Counted from the stretch's first letter, positions 1 through 11,229 are shown. The stretch is DNA of 64,000 nt from Helicoverpa zea (GCF_022581195.2 NC_061474.1:1116001-1180000); one strand, 5' to 3'. Numbers and translations are program-made. The notes: a model not told the origin generated them from the letters alone.

Positions 1-324
1 TTATCAGTTTCCAAGGAAAATTTTGTCATGTTCTGCAGATAAAACTGGTAAAAATTTAGGGCTATTTGATGTTATTATGTTCGTACTTCGTATAGGTGTG
101 AGAAATTCCCTCGGGACGTTGGTAAATCAGCAGCCGAAAGTTAATGTTAATAATGATTTGTGTTTACACACAAACTGTCTAGTTTAGCTCTCACACAACA
201 TCGATGAGCTAATCTCTCCTTGACACCAATTTGACGTTTCATAAGAACCTGTGTGTAATAAGTATCTGTAAATTAAATAAAAACGTTTGTCTTTAATATT
301 TTCATCTTCCCAACCTATATCTTA
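1..324. other. unassigned AT-rich sequence
   Basis: No reading frame, repeat or structured element was recognised in this stretch. Confidence 0.4.
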
Positions 325-350
325 GAATAGAATAGAATGGGTCTTTATTT
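325..350 (-). repeat. possible retroelement tail with polyadenylation signal
   Basis: On the minus strand an AATAAA hexamer (plus positions 344-349) is followed by short GAATA-type repeats. Such a signal plus simple-repeat tail is typical of LINE or SINE 3' ends. No coding part could be attached to it with certainty. Confidence 0.3.
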
Positions 351-564
351 GCTTAGAATGCAGGTACATAGAAAAGAGGGTGTTAAATTAACATAATAAG
401 ATTTGTGTACATTATGTCATTCATGTCATTTTGTCATTCTACTTTGTTACAATATTTTACCATTTTCTCAAAAATCTCCCCCTCTATTTTCTACATACAA
501 TACTAGCAACAACAGCTGATTCCACAACTACCCCCAGAGGTACATAAGACCAACAATAGTGAAG

Positions 565-831
565 TTAATCTGCACTCAACAGCCACTGTACCAAAGTAAG
601 CGAGTTCAAAATACAATGGTTTAACCTCTGCTGCTGACGTTTTTCTCTAAGACAATGAAAATCGTGCTCTAATTGTAACAAAGTGTACCTTTGATCTTCT
701 AAGTTTGAGGCAAGTTTTTGATCCGTTAATTCAGGATAGACTGAGGTAAGGTTAAAGAATTTGGTGGTTGAAAGTACTGGGGTATTGATTAAATAGGTTT
801 CAATCAAGCTAGTACAAAATATTGACTTCAT
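565..831 (-). CDS. unassigned short reading frame (88 codons)
   Basis: An ATG-initiated minus-strand frame whose C-terminal half is rich in L, Q, E and R (a possible short helix). I do not recognise the product. It lies upstream, in minus orientation, of the AATAAA-containing tail at 325-350, so it could be the last coding part of a retroelement, but no reverse transcriptase or nuclease motif is present. It may equally be chance. Confidence 0.15.
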   Translation of the reverse strand: MKSIFCTSLIETYLINTPVLSTTKFFNLTSVYPELTDQKLASNLEDQRYTLLQLEHDFHCLREKRQQQRLNHCILNSLTLVQWLLSAD

Positions 832-861
832 ACTACCTTACAGTTTAAAGATGAAGAGTAG

Positions 862-1005
862 ATTTCCCTGCGCTGATCGCAGGGAACACTGGTCCGATTT
901 AAAAAATCTTGCAGTGTTGATTTTATGGCTTCTTTTTAACAGGGTGCCAAGAGTGGTTCCCACAAAGGACGTGGTTGAATTGAAACCCCTGGCAGAAGCT
1001 ACTTT
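862..1005 (+). repeat. repeat L fragment
   Basis: Contains the module around ACTGGTCCGATTTAAAAAAT and ends in a form of GAAACCCCTGGCAGAAGCTA. Diverged forms of the same module recur at 23565, 26220, 30640, 36240, 42085 and 56885, and on the minus strand at 52545. I treat it as an old interspersed repeat of unknown class. Confidence 0.5.
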
Positions 1006-1392
1006 ATAATATTAGTAAAAATAACGAAAGTAATTACAATTAGCTTGAAGTTGGATCATACGTCTGACCACTTGAATTTTTCCAAGGTAATATACAGATG
1101 CACCTACTGGGGTTTATAGAAAGTTCAATGCTCCATCCGACCAGATATACTTACTCGAAGGACTCCACTCAATAGCAAGTCCTCACGAGACCAAGAAAAG
1201 GCTGAGGAAGTTAGACGCTTCACTAGAACTGGTTAGACGTACTGAAGTGGACTACATTGACACACTTGGTTAGACCACTTACTTGTAAAGCGCGAGAAAA
1301 GTGTACCAGGCAGACGACTTTTGTACATTTCTATTAGTTAAAAATATATGGTGACGTATTGATAAGTATTTTTGCACTATACCTATTAAATA

Positions 1393-1545
1393 CTAGCCGT
1401 TTTCCCGTGGTTTCACCCGCCTCCCGTGAAAACTACTGCCTGTACTCGGATAAAATATAGCTTATATTACTCGCAGATAATGTAGCTTTCTAATGGTGTA
1501 AGAATTTTTAAAATTGGTTATGCAGTTTTTGAGGTTATCCATTAA
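1393..1545 (+). repeat. interspersed repeat fragment
   Basis: Begins near AGCCGTTTTCCCGTGGTTTC and runs to a segment matching 'cagtttttgaggttatccat'. I recognise this as a widespread type of lepidopteran interspersed repeat from its wording, but no second copy lies in the window, so the assignment rests on familiarity only. Confidence 0.35.
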
Positions 1546-1689
1546 TGGCGGGACTATAATAATAATGGCGGGACTCCTTATCACACACGGTCGGTTAGCC
1601 CCACGGTAAGTTATTAATTAACTTGTGTTATGGGTGCTAACACAACTGATAAACTACATATAGCTACATATATACATATTTATAAATAC

Positions 1690-1812
1690 ATATTGTAACA
1701 CCCAGACCACGGCCAACAAGCATGCTCATCACACAAATGCCGACCGAACCAGGAATCGAACCCGGGACCTCAGGTTCGGCAGTCCGGCTTGGTGACCTTT
1801 GCGCCACAGAGG
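1690..1812 (-). repeat. tRNA-derived SINE (SINE-E)
   Basis: On the minus strand a tRNA-like head shows an A-box-like GTGGCGCAAAGGT and a B box GGGTTCGATTCC, followed by an unrelated body. The head is too degenerate outside the boxes to be a working tRNA gene. These boxes would be internal RNA polymerase III promoter elements in a SINE. Confidence 0.6.
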
Positions 1813-2340
1813 TCGTCAAATCCATTACATAAAAACAAACAAAGTTTTCCTCTTTGTAATATTATTAGTATGGACAGTGTGCACTTAGGAGAGGCCTCAT
1901 AGACATTAGAGTACACTGCTACAAAAGAGTTTATGTTTCCGTACCCAAACGGTAAAATGGGATCCTATATGTAAGACTTTGCTTGTTTACTTCTCATGAA
2001 CCATTCTGGTAAGATAGAAAGTGTAGTTCTGTTACCGCTATAACAACAAATACTGAAAACTAGAATACACTAGATATATACACACTACACTGTATACTAG
2101 AATCATACATATTATAATATCATTTTAAGGGGCTCTCTACCTATTACACATAATGCATCAAAATGATAAGCTTCCTCAATTTAAGGTCATAACTCAAAAC
2201 CAGAGGTCAGACCCCTTCACATAAGACCGTGGACATCAAAACAAACACGAAGTTTTAATATTTAACTTGCTTCAACTTTGAAACGTAAACAAACGGACAA
2301 AGAGACAGCATGACAAAGTTGTATATAATAATATGTCGAA
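1813..2340. other. unassigned AT-rich sequence
   Basis: No gene or repeat was recognised between the SINE-E remnant and the MITE at 2341. Confidence 0.4.
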
Positions 2341-2640
2341 ATCACGGAGGAAGGAAAGATAGCGGAGATGTCATAAGGAATGTAGGTCAGGCGCCTTTCT
2401 TGTAGGTCAAGTATAGTAAGCATGATCAGTTACTAGAACTAGTGAGGCTTTCAGGTTCCTTGTCAAAGATTGGTCTTGATTGATTGGTAATCTTATTTTG
2501 AAAATAATGGGCGGGTTCTTATGGAGGCGTATAAGAGAGCTAGTAATGAATCTCGTCCCCCGAACACCCGCATGTTGGCGCGCTACTTTCTTGGAAGATT
2601 TTTCGTTATGACATATCCGCTAGTCATTTTGTTCTCCATG
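2341..2640 (-). mobile_element. MITE-A copy 1
   Basis: About 300 bp with ends that are imperfect inverted complements: ATCACGGAGGAAGG...GCGGAGATGTCATAA at the left and TTATGACATATCCGC...GTTCTCCATG at the right. The family recurs at 35341, 48626, 51974, 58197, 58712 and 60860. It has no coding capacity, so it must have moved using enzymes supplied by another element. The target duplication is unclear in this copy. Confidence 0.7.
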
Positions 2641-2899
2641 TACGAAAATATATAAAATTTTGCAATATACACAATATGGTTGACACGAATGATGTTTTCA
2701 TGTTTCTTCAGGAAAAGTTAGTGTTTTATTGCTGTTGCTTTATTTGAGTTTTATTTTTCATTTTGAAGTTTTAAGGATAATAGAGACGAGGCGACAGAAT
2801 TAAGTGAATTTATTTGAGTTGTTGTAAATATATATTACACTTTTGTTGCAGAGTGTAAAACTGCTTAAAGATGACGAAGGAGTGAAGTAAAAGAGGATA

Positions 2900-2986
2900 A
2901 TGTTTGTAATTTTACTGTTGCATCCATGTCCCAACATGGTTGGGAAAAAGGCTCGGAGGATGATGTTTGTAATTTTACTGTTGCAT
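2900..2986 (+). repeat. minimal SINE-A 3' end with 24-bp direct repeats
   Basis: A 39-bp core (2924-2962, containing CAACATGGTTGGGAAAAAGG) is flanked by identical 24-bp direct repeats at 2900-2923 and 2963-2986. The core matches the 3' end of SINE-A. The flanking repeat looks like a long target-site duplication around an extremely 5'-truncated insertion. Confidence 0.65.
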
Positions 2987-3086
2987 TCATTTGCAATAAA
3001 AAGAGTATATCGAATTACTTACATTTGAATCGCAAATCCTTTCGGAGTTAAACTAATAGTATGCCCAAGGTATTAGTAGTAACTGC

Positions 3087-3156
3087 CGGGGCTGCGGGTT
3101 GTTCGAAAGAGATACCGCGGCCCTGGTACATAAAAGGCCTATGACGGAACACGACG
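3087..3156 (+). repeat. R1-like LINE 3'-UTR fragment, left part
   Basis: Runs from GCCGGGGCTGCGGGTTGTTC to GGAACACGACG and is the complement of 55270-55345, which lies just downstream of the stop codon of an R1-like coding fragment. The sequence continues at 4394 after an insertion. There is no coding part here. Confidence 0.7.
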
Positions 3157-3330
3157 GTTTTTACACGCTTTTTATTAGCTTCACCTGTATGTTTGTATGT
3201 TTGTAGGTTTGTAACCGACTTCTTTGGGCGCGATTTTGACCCACTTTAAACGGCCAGATTTCGTTCAAACTTTGTAGATTTATTGAGGACCTATGACAAT
3301 ACACTAATTTGATAAAATTATTCCATTTTT

Positions 3331-3960
3331 AACCGACTTCCCAAAAAGGAGGAGGTTACACATACACATCGATTACTCCGAGGTTTATAGACCGATTTAC
3401 GTGATTCTTTTTTTGTTCGACTCGGAATAGCTGCCAGTTGGTCCCATAGTCATCAGGTCAGGATCCGATGATGGAAACCCTGAGAAATCGAGGGCAACCT
3501 TCGAAAGTTGTAGGCATACATAGGGTAAAAACTTGACACTCAGGTGTACGCCTAAAAGCACTATTCAACTGTGAAGATTTGGAGCTGACCTGATGATGGA
3601 GACCAGAGAGGGTCCAGGGAACTGGACAACTGAATATGTAAACTACCTCGTGTTTGGGCTTAAATTATTTGTATTGACAAGACCTTTGTAACAGTGAAGG
3701 TTTGGAGCTGACCTGATGATGGAGACCAGAGAAAGTCGAGGGAACTCGACAACTGAATATGTAAACTACCTCGTGTTTGGGCTTAAATTATTTGTATTGA
3801 CAGGATCTATGCAACAGTGAAGGTTGGGAGCTGACCTGATGATGGAGACCAGAGAAAGTCGAGGGAACTTGACAACTGAATATGTAAAATACCTCGTTTG
3901 GACTTATATTCTTTGTATTGATGAGAACTTCCCACTTGTATGGATAGTGACAACTATTCG
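3331..3960 (+). repeat. repeat P, long copy
   Basis: Starts with the phrase CCGACTTCCCAAAAAGGAGG and includes the tandem array at 3571-3925. A shorter copy with one array unit is at 62256-62575. No reading frame of note. Confidence 0.55.
3571..3925 (+). repeat. 123-bp tandem repeat, about 2.9 units
   Basis: The phrase GGAGCTGACCTGATGATGGA begins successive units with unit starts at 3571, 3694 and 3817, a constant 123-bp period. The units differ at a few bases. The related copy at 62416 has a single unit, so the array expanded in this copy or contracted in the other. Confidence 0.8.
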
Positions 3961-4015
3961 TATCACTGAAAAGCTTTAAACAAAAAAACTAAAAAGTAGA
4001 AAATAAATAATAGTT

Positions 4016-4395
4016 TAAAAAAAACTAAAAAACACGCTTTTTATAGAAAACCGAACTAAAAAATATAAAATAAATATAAATTAAGAAAATAGTGTTCAAA
4101 ATTTCAATGAATATAAATTAAGAATAGTGTGAATACAAAAAAATATATTTAAAAAAAGCGTGGGGTGCTTTTTAAGGTATTATCGAAATGAAAATCACTC
4201 TACTCATATCTGTCAAATATTTATAACTATTGACACCATGCACCCCACGCTTTTTTTTAAATATATTTTTTTGTATTCACACTATTATTAATTTATATTC
4301 ATTGAAATTTTGAACACTATTTTCTTAATTTATATTTATTTTCTATTTTTTAGTTCGGTTTTCTATAAAAAGCGTGTTTTTTAGTTTTTTTTATT
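4016..4395. repeat. foldback (inverted repeat) of about 150-bp arms
   Basis: Left arm 4016-4168 and right arm 4240-4395 are near-complementary, with a 71-bp loop between. The inner arm ends are GTGGGGTGC and GCACCCCAC. The outer arm contains the ACACGCTTTTTAT motif that also occurs at 3163. A transcript through it would fold into a long hairpin. Confidence 0.75.
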
Positions 4396-4480
4396 AGTCA
4401 GTAAGAGTCTAACACTCCCTCACCGCTGCTAACCCACAGCGGGAGGGGTCATTTGATAATTTTTGACGTCGGAAAAAAAA
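4394..4480 (+). repeat. R1-like LINE 3'-UTR fragment, right part with poly(A)
   Basis: Continues the fragment at 3087-3156: AGTCAGTAAGAGTCTAACAC, then a 'cccacagcgggaggggtcat' segment, ending in an A-run near 4480. The A-run is the expected 3' tail of a plus-strand insertion. Confidence 0.65.
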
Positions 4481-4984
4481 GGTATTAGTAGTAATAATAT
4501 TTTGTGATGATGAGATCACGCCTCTTAATTATTGTATATTAAATATCGAAAAACCATTTTTTATTTGAATTTCACGCTACCAGTTATCGTATTCAACTAA
4601 AAGCTTTTAATGGACCCACAAAATTATTTGAACTCTTTCAAGTCAACACAATAGAACCCTTCTATTGTGACAAAGTCCTTTTTAATAAGCCAAATAAAGA
4701 CTGAAACACTTATAACACGCGGAACTATTTACATCATTTCCGGTGAAAAACGCAAGCGGAAACTGTTACCGCGGCCGTTTCCGGCGGCGACAGGAAGCTC
4801 GCGTGTCCGTGATAATGGCGGTTTCCGGTTCCCGCCGCAAATCATTAATGGACAGATTGTTCAGCGACTTTTTTTCCTTTTAGTTAACGACTATTAATAC
4901 ACAATTATAAGGATTTGGTCGATTTTGGTACATTTTCGGTCCTTTTTAGGGCACAATTCGGAGTAACTCTCTACAGGATTGTTC

Positions 4985-5105
4985 TAAAGGTTTACATCGG
5001 CCCTGTACATAAGGGGCTTAAGAAGGAACATGGTGGGTTGTAGTCAGTAAGAGTCTGACACTCCCTTAAGTTGGACCCATAGCGGGAAGGGCATGATATT
5101 TGACG
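4985..5105 (+). repeat. R1-like LINE 3'-UTR fragment
   Basis: A diverged copy of the same UTR: CATCGGCCCTGTACATAAGG, then AGTCAGTAAGAGTCTGACAC and 'cccatagcgggaaggg'. No coding part is attached. Confidence 0.55.
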
Positions 5106-5212
5106 ATTTCCCACCTGCCATATATATCGATAATTCATTGCCAACAGTTAGATTAGCGAAGCTAAAGGTACTAGGTACGCCTGAAGTAACAAACCATTAA
5201 TATAAATTAAAG

Positions 5213-5700
5213 ATGAGATTGCAAAATCTGAAACTAACAACAGATATGCTACCAGGAATAGTTAAAACAATTGAAGCTCAAAAACAAAACTAAAAATGCA
5301 ACGCTAACCCACCACTAATAGCAAGAACCAAACAATTAGTAACAGACAGTTTCCAAAAAACGCAACAAAGCAAAACAGCAAAGTTTCTAGAACACCATAA
5401 ATCAAGCGCAGTCAGAAACACACAGTTAACAGAAACATACCAAACAAACAAACAAACGAAACTACGGGAAACAACAAGCATTGGTAAAATAGTGCCAATA
5501 GTGCTTGGGTAGTATTTGAAGCAAAAGTCATGTTGGATTCTTTTTAAATTAGGGCCACAAAATACTGTATTTGATCCACTTATGTTAAAAAAAATGAAAG
5601 TAGGTAGTTTAGATTCTTGCAAAAGATTTGCACTATCTTCTATCGTCTCGTCATAACCTATCTCTATGCCTTTCTTACAAATCAATTGAATAGTTTTCTT
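5213..5700. other. unassigned region with overlapping short frames
   Basis: The plus strand to about 5470 is conspicuously rich in A and C. Reading from ATG 5213 gives 26 codons, a TAA, then about 70 more codons in the same frame ending near 5510. The minus strand has a 131-codon frame at 5290-5685 without a good ATG start. Neither product is recognised, and only one strand at most can be coding. It may be a decayed retroelement coding piece. Confidence 0.2.
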
Positions 5701-6360
5701 TACTTTTTATTTAGCCAAACTACACAACATTACAAATAACACTTACAAAAACAACTGTGCAGTAAAGGAATCCATCTAATTTTAATTTTTGATATTGTTC
5801 AGTACTGATTTTGAGATAGCCTCTGACATACACGTTATTATCTTGTAAGCTTACTCATACATAAAAAGAATTATAGTTTCTACTACTAACCTAACTACCT
5901 ACTTTTAACCTATCACCAAACATTTGATTTCTCACCATTCATACCTTCACTAACCATCCACTACCGACATTAAAACAAAGAGGTACTACGAAAATTCCTG
6001 CGCAAAAATGGTGGGGGATGAAACAAAAGGGTAGGGGGTAGGAGGGGAGGTTATTAAGTAGATTCAATAATTAATGCAATAAATATCGGGTGCCGTTCCG
6101 CTATTAACTTTGCCGTTAAAACACCTAGTAGTTGGATACTGCTCAAGTTTGGACAAGGAAATCTGGTGTTAAAAGTCTTGTTGTACTAGAGTTGGGTTGT
6201 AATGAGGATTATTAAATAACTCATTATAATATTTTAGTTCTTTTGTGCTAAAAGTTGTAAATAATTGTGTCAATAATTTAGCGAACCTTAACCTTAACTT
6301 AACCCCAAATACAAATATAGGGAACCTTAATAGTGAACAAAATGAGAGCTGCAGTTAAAT
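5701..6360. other. unassigned sequence
   Basis: No gene or repeat recognised up to the TAA tract. Confidence 0.4.
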
Positions 6361-6416
6361 AATAATAAATGAAAAAATAATAAATAATAATAAATAAATA
6401 AATAATAATAATAAGC
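6361..6416 (+). repeat. (TAA)n tract, left target of the LINE cluster
   Basis: Imperfect TAA/TAAA repeats immediately precede the 5' end of the R4/Dong-like element. Dong elements of silkmoth are known to insert in TAA repeats, which fits this position. Confidence 0.85.
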
Positions 6417-6524
6417 CCCCTAAATCCCTACCTTACGTCCGTGTCGAACATCAGACCACGTGGGGGGCGGACACGTATACTATCGAAACTTATACGGCTA
6501 ACAAGGCAAAGGTAACCCATTAAC

Positions 6525-9500
6525 ATGGAGACTCGTTCTAGAAGTAAACGTATAGGGCCGCTGCCCGGGGGCGATCGCCGGGGCACACCTGGAGCTGACG
6601 CTGGGTGTCACAGCATGCGAACCGTCAGCGGTGAGGAGTTGAACAGGCGGGCTCCCACCGACAAAGATACTACAGCCGACAACAGTGACGATGGTGACAG
6701 ACATACAGACCGTACAGACACTCCAATAGAACCGTTTAGTCCTAGTACCATCTCTTACACACCCTCCAGAGCATCATCACCATCAATACCATCGTCACCC
6801 ACACGTTTCACACCTCCTATCATTAGTCTCAGTACCAATCCACCCTTACCAGCCTTGAATGTTGCGCGGGGGGCAAGTGCCTTCATGCCCGCGTCCACCA
6901 AGGCTGGAAAACCAAGAGTTCGCATGAGATGGAGCAAAGAAGTAAACACCTTTATCATGCGAACCTACCTTCATATCACTAAATTAGAAACAGACATGAC
7001 CACATACAGGCAACAATTGCATGAACTTTTTACACGTCAGTATCCTGAAATCAATGTAACAGAGCAACGTATCTCTGACCAGAGAAGGGCGATAATCAGA
7101 AACAAACTGCTATCACAAGCAGAAATAGACAAACTGAAGGAAGAAGTGCGGGAACAGCTAGAACATTTAAATCACAATCCTCCGGTAGAAATACAAAGTA
7201 TATCAACAGAAAACACCTTACAAACACAGCAACATACACCAACACAATCGCAACCTAGCACACAATCACAACCTTATATACACACATACACACAGAACAC
7301 ACACACATCTACACAAACTGAGAATATAACGATAATACTAGAAAATGACGTTGAGATATTAGAAAATTTCAATCAAAATCAGTTCACAGACATACAAATT
7401 CAAGAATTACACGACAAATTTAAAACCGCACTAACACAATATTCAGGGATGGATGCTTCAGTCCGTCCAAAACTACCGAAACTAAAATATACTCCAAAAC
7501 TAACTCACCTTGTACGTATATTTAACACAACAATATTAAATCAATACACTACAGAAAACACGAAACTTATAGACGTACACACATTAATTTACTGCACAGC
7601 GTTAGTAATCTCCGAGGAACTTAACTATAAAATAACAGAATACACAGGCAGCTCCAGACCAAAAACTATAAAAAAACCATCGTGGCAACAAAGACTCGAA
7701 AGAGATATTGAAAAACTACGAGCTGACTGCGGTAGACTAACACAGTACATTAACAACAACCGATCTAATAAAGTAGTAAAAAGAGTAGAGGCAATATTTA
7801 AAAACATGACTACACACACTAGACACGAAAATGACAATAGGAAACCTGAAGAATTCCTAGACACATTAAAACAGAAGCTTGCACTTAAAGTACATAGGTT
7901 GAGGAGATATAAAAAAGCACAAGAACGCAAAAACGATAACGTCATGTTCACAAACAACGAAAAAAACTTTTACAGACATTTACACACAACACAAACAGAC
8001 ACCACGACAGAAACACACACAGAAACACCAACAGCAGAACAACTAGAGACCTTCTGGGGTAGCATTTGGGAACAACAGGTACAACACAACGATAAAGCTA
8101 GCTGGATAACGGAGGAAGAAACTAAATGGAGTGCTATAGAAGAAATGGCATTTACCGAAATTTCTGAATCTGATATTAACTTTATTACAGCAAAACTACA
8201 CAATTGGAAATCACCTGGCATAGATAAAATACACAATTACTGGTACAAAAAGTTAGAATCATTACACAAAATCATAGCTAAAAACATCACAGACATCATA
8301 TTAGGACAACAGAACATACCAGAATTCATCACAACCGGAATAACCTATATGCTACCAAAGTGTCAACACTCTCCACAACCTTCACAATACAGACCAATCA
8401 CATGCCTCCCCACAATATACAAGATCATAACATCAGCTATTACACACAAAATCACCAAACACATTGAACACCACAATATTATCGCAGAAGAACAGAAAGG
8501 TTGTAGGCGAGGCCATATGGGATGCAAGGAACAATTAGTCATAGATTCAATAATTCACAAACACGCCACCACAAAAAATAGAAATCTTCACTGTACCTAT
8601 ATAGATTACAAAAAAGCCTTTGATAGTATCCCACACTCCTGGCTAATTCAAATATTACACATATATAAAATCAATCCAAAAATAATATGCTTCCTACGAC
8701 ACATCATGACCCAATGGAAAACTACACTACACTTACACCACAACAACAACAAAATCACAACTAGACACATTTGTATTAGAAAAGGTATTTACCAAGGAGA
8801 CTCTCTGAGTCCCCTATGGTTCTGCCTCGCTCTTAACCCCTTATCTAACCGACTCCACAACTGTAAAGCCGGATATAGCCTTAAATACACAACAACAGAC
8901 GAAACCACTATCTCACATCTGATATATATGGATGACATTAAATTATACACCAAAACAGAAAAGGAAATGAAACAGTTAATAGACACTACGACAGAGTTCA
9001 GTAAAGATATCAATATGGAGTTCGGGCTAGATAAATGCAAAACACTACACATAATCAGAGGAAAAATAAAACCAGGTGACTACACGATTAACACTACAGA
9101 CACAATTACAGCTATGGAACCTACAGACTTATACAAATATTTAGGATACAAACAACTAAAAGGGATTGATCACACAGCTATTAAGAACACCTTAAGCACA
9201 GAATATAAGCGGAGAGTAACCGCGGTATGTAAAACACAACTCACTGGAAAACACCTCATCAAAGCACTCAACACATACGCGATACCAATATTAACTTACT
9301 CATTTGGCATAATTAAATGGTCTAAAACTGATATTCAACAGCTAGAAAGAACCACACGCACCACGCTCACTAAACATAACAATCTTCACCCTAAATCCGC
9401 AGTAGAAAGGCTTACCATCAAACGCCAAAATGGAGGGAGAGGCCTCATAGACATTCACAATCTTTGGCAAAAACAGATTAATAGACTCAGAACATTCTTC

Positions 9501-9698
9501 CACACAAAATCACACACTAGTCACATTCACAAAGCCGTAGCTGTAAACGATCATAACTACACTCCACTTAACCTACACGAACAAACAGACACACAACACA
9601 ACAACGACATTACTGACCCACAAATACAAAAGATAGAAGACTGGAAAAAGAAGGTCTTGCACGGACGGCACCCTCATGACCTAGAACAATCACACATA
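6525..9698 (+). CDS. R4/Dong-like ORF, N-terminal 1058 codons (RT part)
   Basis: This is the first part of a single retrotransposon polyprotein that would nick target DNA and reverse transcribe its own RNA. ATG 6525 is the first in-frame start after the TAA tract. Residues about 130-215 hold a Myb/helix-type region (MRWSKEVN onward) like that in R4-type elements. Residues about 225-270 are rich in T, Q and S. RT follows: motif A as YIDYKKAFDSI near 690, QGDSLSP near 755, and catalytic YMDD at 801-804. The frame has no internal stop. After 9698 it runs 30 codons into the transposon and stops at 9788, so the sequenced allele would make a protein lacking the endonuclease. The coding strand is strongly enriched in A and C. 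Confidence 0.88.
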
Positions 9699-9725
9699 CA
9701 CACATCAAAAGTGTCTAGGGATCAA
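9699..9725 (+). repeat. left terminal inverted repeat of the Tc1-type element
   Basis: Perfect inverted match to 11230-11256. Homology stops abruptly after GATCAA. Confidence 0.93.
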
Positions 9726-9960
9726 GCATTTTTATGCGGATTTCTTGAGATTGAGATGTGGCTTTGTAATAAATTTATGATTTTATAAATTTATATGGAT
9801 CCTTTTTGGTGCATTTCATAATTTGAATCAGGAACTGTGAATCAAATTCGAGTAAAAGATGAAAATCAGCTGTCAATATTTTCCCTATAAACACATACAA
9901 CGCATTGAAGACATTATTAGTGCTACTGTTTCCCTACTACTGATTAAAACCAACGTTATT

Positions 9961-10986
9961 ATGGAGCGGCGACGTCATTTAAGCAGGGAAGAAATGCTCA
10001 GAGCCGTGGGAATGATAGAAGCTGGTTCCCGGCAACGTACTGTGGCTTTAGCTCTGAATACAAGTCAGAGTGTTATCAGTCGACTTTGGACACGTTACCG
10101 AAGCACTGGTACCGTAGCTGAGCGCCATGGAGGACGGTATCGCTGCACCACACGGAGACAAGACCGATACATTCAAATCTTAACTCGAAGAGCTCCAACA
10201 ATAACCGCCATGATGTTAGCCGTGAGGCTTCATCACTCTTCAGGGAACTTAATTAGCGACCAAACAGTCAGAAACCGCTTGCATGAAGTGAACCTTCATT
10301 CCCGAAGACCGCTACGGGTACCACCTATAGCAATGCACAATCGTAGGATTCGATATCAATGGGCTCTTGAACACAGAAATTGGGCAGAAGAACAATGGCG
10401 TTTCGTGTGCTTTTCTGATGAGTCTCGTTTTGGTATGAGACCGGATACAAGACGTATACGACACTGGAGAACCCCTGGACGCCAACAGCGATTAAAATCC
10501 TGCCAGGAAGTCCATCCTTATAGTGGTGGAACCATCATGGTATGGGCGGGTATTTGGATCGGCGGAAGAACTGAGTTGATTTGGATCAGAAGCAACCTCA
10601 ACGCTCAAATTTATGCTGAGACGATTGTATCAGACGTCATCGTTCCTCTACAAGTGCAAATCGGTCCCTTATTTCAGTTAATGCATGATAATGCACGACC
10701 GCACACCGCAAGAGTTGTAAGACAGACTCTCGCGGCAGCTAACATCAATGTCCTGCCCTGGCCTGCTCAGTCGCCAGACTTGAACCCGATTGAGCATGCA
10801 TGGGATATGCTACAGAGAAGAGCTCTGCCGAATATGGAGGGTATCCAGTCGCAAGAAGACCTTTTTTTGTTGTTGCAACGAACATGGGCGGCCATTCCAC
10901 ATCGTGATTTGGATGAACTCATTTTGAGTATGCCAAACCGATGTTCTTGTGTTGTTAGTGTTCGCGGTAGAAACACGGATTATTAA
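9961..10986 (+). CDS. Tc1-family DD34E transposase
   Basis: The enzyme cuts the transposon out at its inverted repeats and joins it to a TA target in the nucleus. ATG 9961 gives 341 aa, the usual Tc1 length; the upstream ATG at 9859 in the same frame would add 34 unusual residues and is less likely. The N-terminal ~115 residues form a helix-turn-helix DNA-binding region. The catalytic triad is visible: D in CFSDESRF, D in MHDNARPH, and E in DLNPIEHAW, with 34 residues between the second D and E. No stops or frameshifts are seen. A polyadenylation hexamer AATAAA lies at 11002-11007. Confidence 0.93.
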   Translation: MERRRHLSREEMLRAVGMIEAGSRQRTVALALNTSQSVISRLWTRYRSTGTVAERHGGRYRCTTRRQDRYIQILTRRAPTITAMMLAVRLHHSSGNLISDQTVRNRLHEVNLHSRRPLRVPPIAMHNRRIRYQWALEHRNWAEEQWRFVCFSDESRFGMRPDTRRIRHWRTPGRQQRLKSCQEVHPYSGGTIMVWAGIWIGGRTELIWIRSNLNAQIYAETIVSDVIVPLQVQIGPLFQLMHDNARPHTARVVRQTLAAANINVLPWPAQSPDLNPIEHAWDMLQRRALPNMEGIQSQEDLFLLLQRTWAAIPHRDLDELILSMPNRCSCVVSVRGRNTDY

Positions 10987-11001
10987 TTGTTTAAGTTACC
11001 C

Positions 11002-11007
11002 AATAAA
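11002..11007 (+). terminator. AATAAA polyadenylation signal of the transposase
   Basis: AATAAA lies 16 bases after the transposase stop codon, inside the transposon, followed by AT-rich sequence. Confidence 0.5.
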
Positions 11008-11229
11008 CTTTTAAAGAAAACTGTTATTTCAGTCTTTTTTTTCGAACTTTTGTGTTAGTGTTTCAAATGTCAAAAATCCCTTTATTAGGAAAATGGCAAA
11101 TTTCTTTATTAGTGCAAAGGTGACTTGGTTTATCGTTACTGTGACAAACGAAAACACTTTATTTGATGAATCCTTAAAGAAAATTTTAATTAATATCAAT
11201 CAGGAGAAAAGTTATTGCAAAAATATATG

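Larger units (their letters stand above)
3157..4393. mobile_element. composite insertion splitting the R1-like UTR
   Basis: This 1.2-kb block separates two parts of one R1-like UTR that are contiguous in the copy at 55197-55345. Near its ends lie inverted copies of ACACGCTTTTTAT (3163-3175) and ATAAAAAGCGTGT (4365-4377). Inside are repeat P, a 123-bp tandem array and a foldback. The target duplication is not clear because of T-runs at both junctions. It could be one transposon or two stacked insertions. Confidence 0.5.

Noticed and set aside
1885..1907. A run GAGAGGCCTCATAGACATT shared with the R4/Dong-like ORF near 9436
   Set aside because: The similarity is only 19 bases and the flanks do not align in any frame, so chance or a minute relic cannot be told apart.
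3571..3925. Repeat array considered as CRISPR
   Set aside because: Units are contiguous 123-bp tandem copies without unique spacers, in a eukaryotic repeat.
4667..4897. 76-codon plus frame
   Set aside because: Contains a basic GC-rich patch but no domain; likely chance.
9859..9960. 34-codon N-terminal extension of the Tc1 transposase from ATG 9859
   Set aside because: ATG 9961 gives the usual family length and begins the conserved helix-turn-helix region; the extension looks like 5' UTR.
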